Part shown: positions 6,224 to 7,498 of the stretch, piece by piece
Position numbering within the stretch: position 1 is the stretch's first letter
Layout of the letters: each line of letters starts with the position of its first letter
Assembly: GCA_002401055.1 (NCBI GenBank)
Contig: NVRZ01000148.1
Span: 1-7,498 of the forward strand
Source: Bacteroidota bacterium
GTDB lineage: Bacteria > Bacteroidota > Bacteroidia > NORP154
Length of the DNA: 7,498 nucleotides
Direction of reading: 5' to 3'
Notes under the pieces: generated by a model
What the model was told of the DNA's origin: nothing
The model's database searches: none
Seen by the model: the letters and a program-made list of their open reading frames with translations, nothing else
Program-made: the position numbers and the translations under genes

Positions 6224-6339
6224 ATAGAGTCCCACATTCAGCGCGATAGCGCTAAGTTTTCCCCAACCATTTTATTCCAATCTCAAGCACTGTTGAGATT
6301 GTACAAACTGAGAATCAACGCTCGCACTATGTGGGCTAT
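6224..6339. repeat. Imperfect long inverted repeat enclosing two hairpins
   Basis: ATAG-agt-CCCACAT (6224-6237) is complementary to ATGTGGGCTAT (6329-6339) over 11 pairs, with a 3-nt bulge on the left arm. Allowing gaps, similarity continues inward (GCGATAGCG on the left against GCGAGCG on the reverse complement of the right). Inside lie AGCGC-gata-GCGCT (6240-6253) and the 9-bp hairpin at 6278-6301. The segment could be a structured RNA with a closing stem and two arms, or a small mobile-element-like (MITE-like) repeat. No flanking target duplication was identified. Confidence 0.4.
6278..6301. repeat. Perfect 9-bp hairpin
   Basis: CAATCTCAA (6278-6286) pairs perfectly with TTGAGATTG (6293-6301) across a 6-nt loop, GCACTG. 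It lies 64 bp upstream of the DUF2130 start. No T run follows on either strand, so it is more likely a protein-binding site or part of an RNA fold than a terminator. Confidence 0.55.
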
Positions 6340-6346
6340 TGTACAA
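6299..6346. promoter_or_regulatory. Pair of TTGTACAA palindromes 40 bp apart
   Basis: The self-complementary octamer TTGTACAA occurs at 6299-6306 and again at 6339-6346, each preceded by A (ATTGTACAA). Centre-to-centre spacing is 40 bp, about four helical turns, placing both on the same DNA face. They lie just upstream of the DUF2130 ATG at 6366, the second only 19 bp away, consistent with operator sites for a dimeric regulator. The cognate protein is unknown. Confidence 0.3.
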
Positions 6347-6365
6347 CTTTAAAAACAGTGTAAGG

Positions 6366-7498
6366 ATGAAAACAAAACAGCAGACAGTCATCTGTCCCGA
6401 ATGCAAGAGCAAAATCAACTTAGATGAGTTAATGACCCATCAAGTTGTTGATTCTATTAGACACGACCTGGAAAGCGAATACCAGCAAAAGCAGAAGGAG
6501 ACCAAGGAGCAATTAAGAAAACAGATTCTTAGTGAAACCAGCGGTCAGGTGAAAGAGTTGCAGGCAGAGCTCAATGAAAAATCATCTCAACTAACGGAGA
6601 TGAATAACCTTAAAGCTAAGTTAGAAAAGGCGAAAAGGGAGAAGGGTGAACTTAGCTCCAAGATTACTCTTGAAAAAGAGCAAGAGTTCACCCAGCGATT
6701 AGGTGAGGAGCGAATAGCAATCAAAGAACAAGCAGATGAAGCCAATAGCTTAAAGCTCAAAGAGCGGGAGAAGGTCATCTCTGACCTTACAAATAAGCTG
6801 GATGAAGCTAAGAGGCAGGCTGAGCAGGGGAGCATGCAATTACAAGGAGAAATCCAGGAATTGGCATTGGAAGAGATGTTAAAAGACCTGTATCCGCTTG
6901 ATGAGATAACAGAGGTAAAAAAGGGTCAGGGCGGGGCGGACACCATTCAGCAAATACGCAATAAGCGAGGTCAGGATTGCGGAAAGATTCTATATGAATC
7001 GAAAAGAACCAAAACCTATTCCGCCTCTTGGCTAAATAAATTAAAAGGAGATAATCTAGTGGTCAAAGCTGATTTAATGGTTCTAGTAACTAGTGTTTTG
7101 CCCAAAGAAATTGAGCGATATGGCGTGGTGGATGGTATCTGGGTCTGTGCGTACACTGATGTCAAAGAACTGTCTATGATGCTTCGCTTTGCTCTTTTAA
7201 AGCTTCACGGGGCCACCATTATCCAAAACGGGAAGGAATCAAAAATGGAGAGATTATACGATTACCTCAGTAGCCAGGAATTCGCGGGAACCTTTGGCGC
7301 CATTATCGACGGCTTTAGAGAGCTTCAAAATTCACACGCAGGTGAAAAACTCAAACTGCAAAAGCTCTGGAAACAGAGAGAGAAACAGCTTGACCAAATT
7401 CTCACTAATTCAATTGATTTTTATGGCAGTATAAAAGGGATTGCCGGAGAGTCAATCCCAGAATTCAAAATGCTTGAATTCCCTAAAAAGCAGTCAAA
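6366..7498 (+). CDS. DUF2130 family protein with coiled coil and nuclease-like core (3' end missing)
   Basis: 377 codons are visible without a stop, to the window edge; most of the family's usual ~400-450 residues is probably present. The N-terminus (ICPECKSKINLDEL, 9-22) carries one CxxC pair like a half zinc ribbon. Residues ~33-165 are a long charged coiled coil. The conserved core follows: GGADTIQQIRN (190-199), CGKILYESKRTKTYSASWLNKL (205-226), VLVTSVLP and GVVDGIWVC, the DUF2130 signature. Asp192 and Glu211-x-Lys213 are spaced like the D...ExK active site of PD-(D/E)XK nucleases, so nucleic-acid cleavage is a reasonable but unproven idea. The ATG at 6366 follows AAGG directly, too close for a normal Shine-Dalgarno; the alternative in-frame TTG at 6339 would add nine unlikely residues. 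It is divergent from the XRE operon and has its own palindrome-rich upstream region. Confidence 0.88.
   Translation, partial: MKTKQQTVICPECKSKINLDELMTHQVVDSIRHDLESEYQQKQKETKEQLRKQILSETSGQVKELQAELNEKSSQLTEMNNLKAKLEKAKREKGELSSKITLEKEQEFTQRLGEERIAIKEQADEANSLKLKEREKVISDLTNKLDEAKRQAEQGSMQLQGEIQELALEEMLKDLYPLDEITEVKKGQGGADTIQQIRNKRGQDCGKILYESKRTKTYSASWLNKLKGDNLVVKADLMVLVTSVLPKEIERYGVVDGIWVCAYTDVKELSMMLRFALLKLHGATIIQNGKESKMERLYDYLSSQEFAGTFGAIIDGFRELQNSHAGEKLKLQKLWKQREKQLDQILTNSIDFYGSIKGIAGESIPEFKMLEFPKKQS

Larger units (their letters stand above)
6132..6365. promoter_or_regulatory. Divergent spacer of XRE operon and DUF2130 gene, rich in inverted repeats
   Basis: No coding frame was found in this 234-bp spacer on either strand. 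It must carry the promoters for the divergent XRE and DUF2130 genes. On the minus strand TACATTTA near 6171-6178 is a near match to the -7 element TAnnTTTG; a TTCG about 20 bp further upstream could act as -33 and falls within the 6199-6215 palindrome, so repressor binding there would block transcription. Four further inverted repeats or palindromes are listed separately. Confidence 0.5.

Noticed and set aside
6224..6339. Integron attC recombination site
   Set aside because: The bulged inverted repeat recalls attC, but no GTTRRRY/RYYYAAC core pair is present, and the neighbouring genes are not in a single-direction cassette array.
6224..6339. Retron msr-msd RNA
   Set aside because: No reverse transcriptase gene lies in the window, and the fold lacks a recognisable retron layout.
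6587..6835. 82-codon minus-strand frame in the DUF2130 gene
   Set aside because: It is the antisense of coiled-coil codons, giving a Ser/Leu-rich artefact.

Overview
The window comes from a member of the Bacteroidota. The clearest sign is the first gene: its C-terminus is a type IX secretion sorting domain (NVYPNP ... GAYFINV ... KFIKQ), which is restricted to that phylum. AT-rich spacers without strong Shine-Dalgarno sequences fit the same group.

Layout, left to right. (1) 2-1189, +: the 3' part of a secreted protein made of ten 29-residue WDGxQW repeats plus the sorting domain. (2) 1197-1990, -: a two-gene unit, a 47-residue lysine-rich protein whose stop codon overlaps the start of a TIR/deoxyribosyltransferase-like protein with a TPR-like tail. 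(3) 2169-3086, -: a stand-alone SIR2-like protein. (4) 3174-5060, +: an ABC-type (OLD-like) ATPase fused to a TOPRIM-like DUF4435 domain, divergent from the SIR2 gene across 87 bp. (5) 5102-6131, -: an XRE-type regulator followed 34 nt later by a membrane protein with an N-terminal winged-helix-like region and a coiled coil between two membrane segments. (6) 6132-6365: a non-coding divergent spacer unusually rich in inverted repeats. (7) 6366-7498, +: a DUF2130 protein (zinc-ribbon-like start, long coiled coil, nuclease-like core), cut by the window edge.

Taken together, 1.2-7.5 kb looks like an accessory, defence-island-like stretch. A TIR/NDT-like protein, a SIR2-like protein, an ATPase-TOPRIM protein, a regulated membrane protein and a DUF2130 protein are packed together with alternating strands and short gaps. 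Families of the first three kinds are known in anti-phage systems that cleave NAD or nucleosides or cut nucleic acid. That the genes here act in defence, or act together, is inference from family and context. The units most likely to be functionally linked are the overlapping 47-aa/TIR-like pair, the XRE/membrane-protein pair and, less certainly, the divergent SIR2/ATPase pair. No RNA genes, CRISPR arrays, transposases or insertion-sequence ends were recognised.
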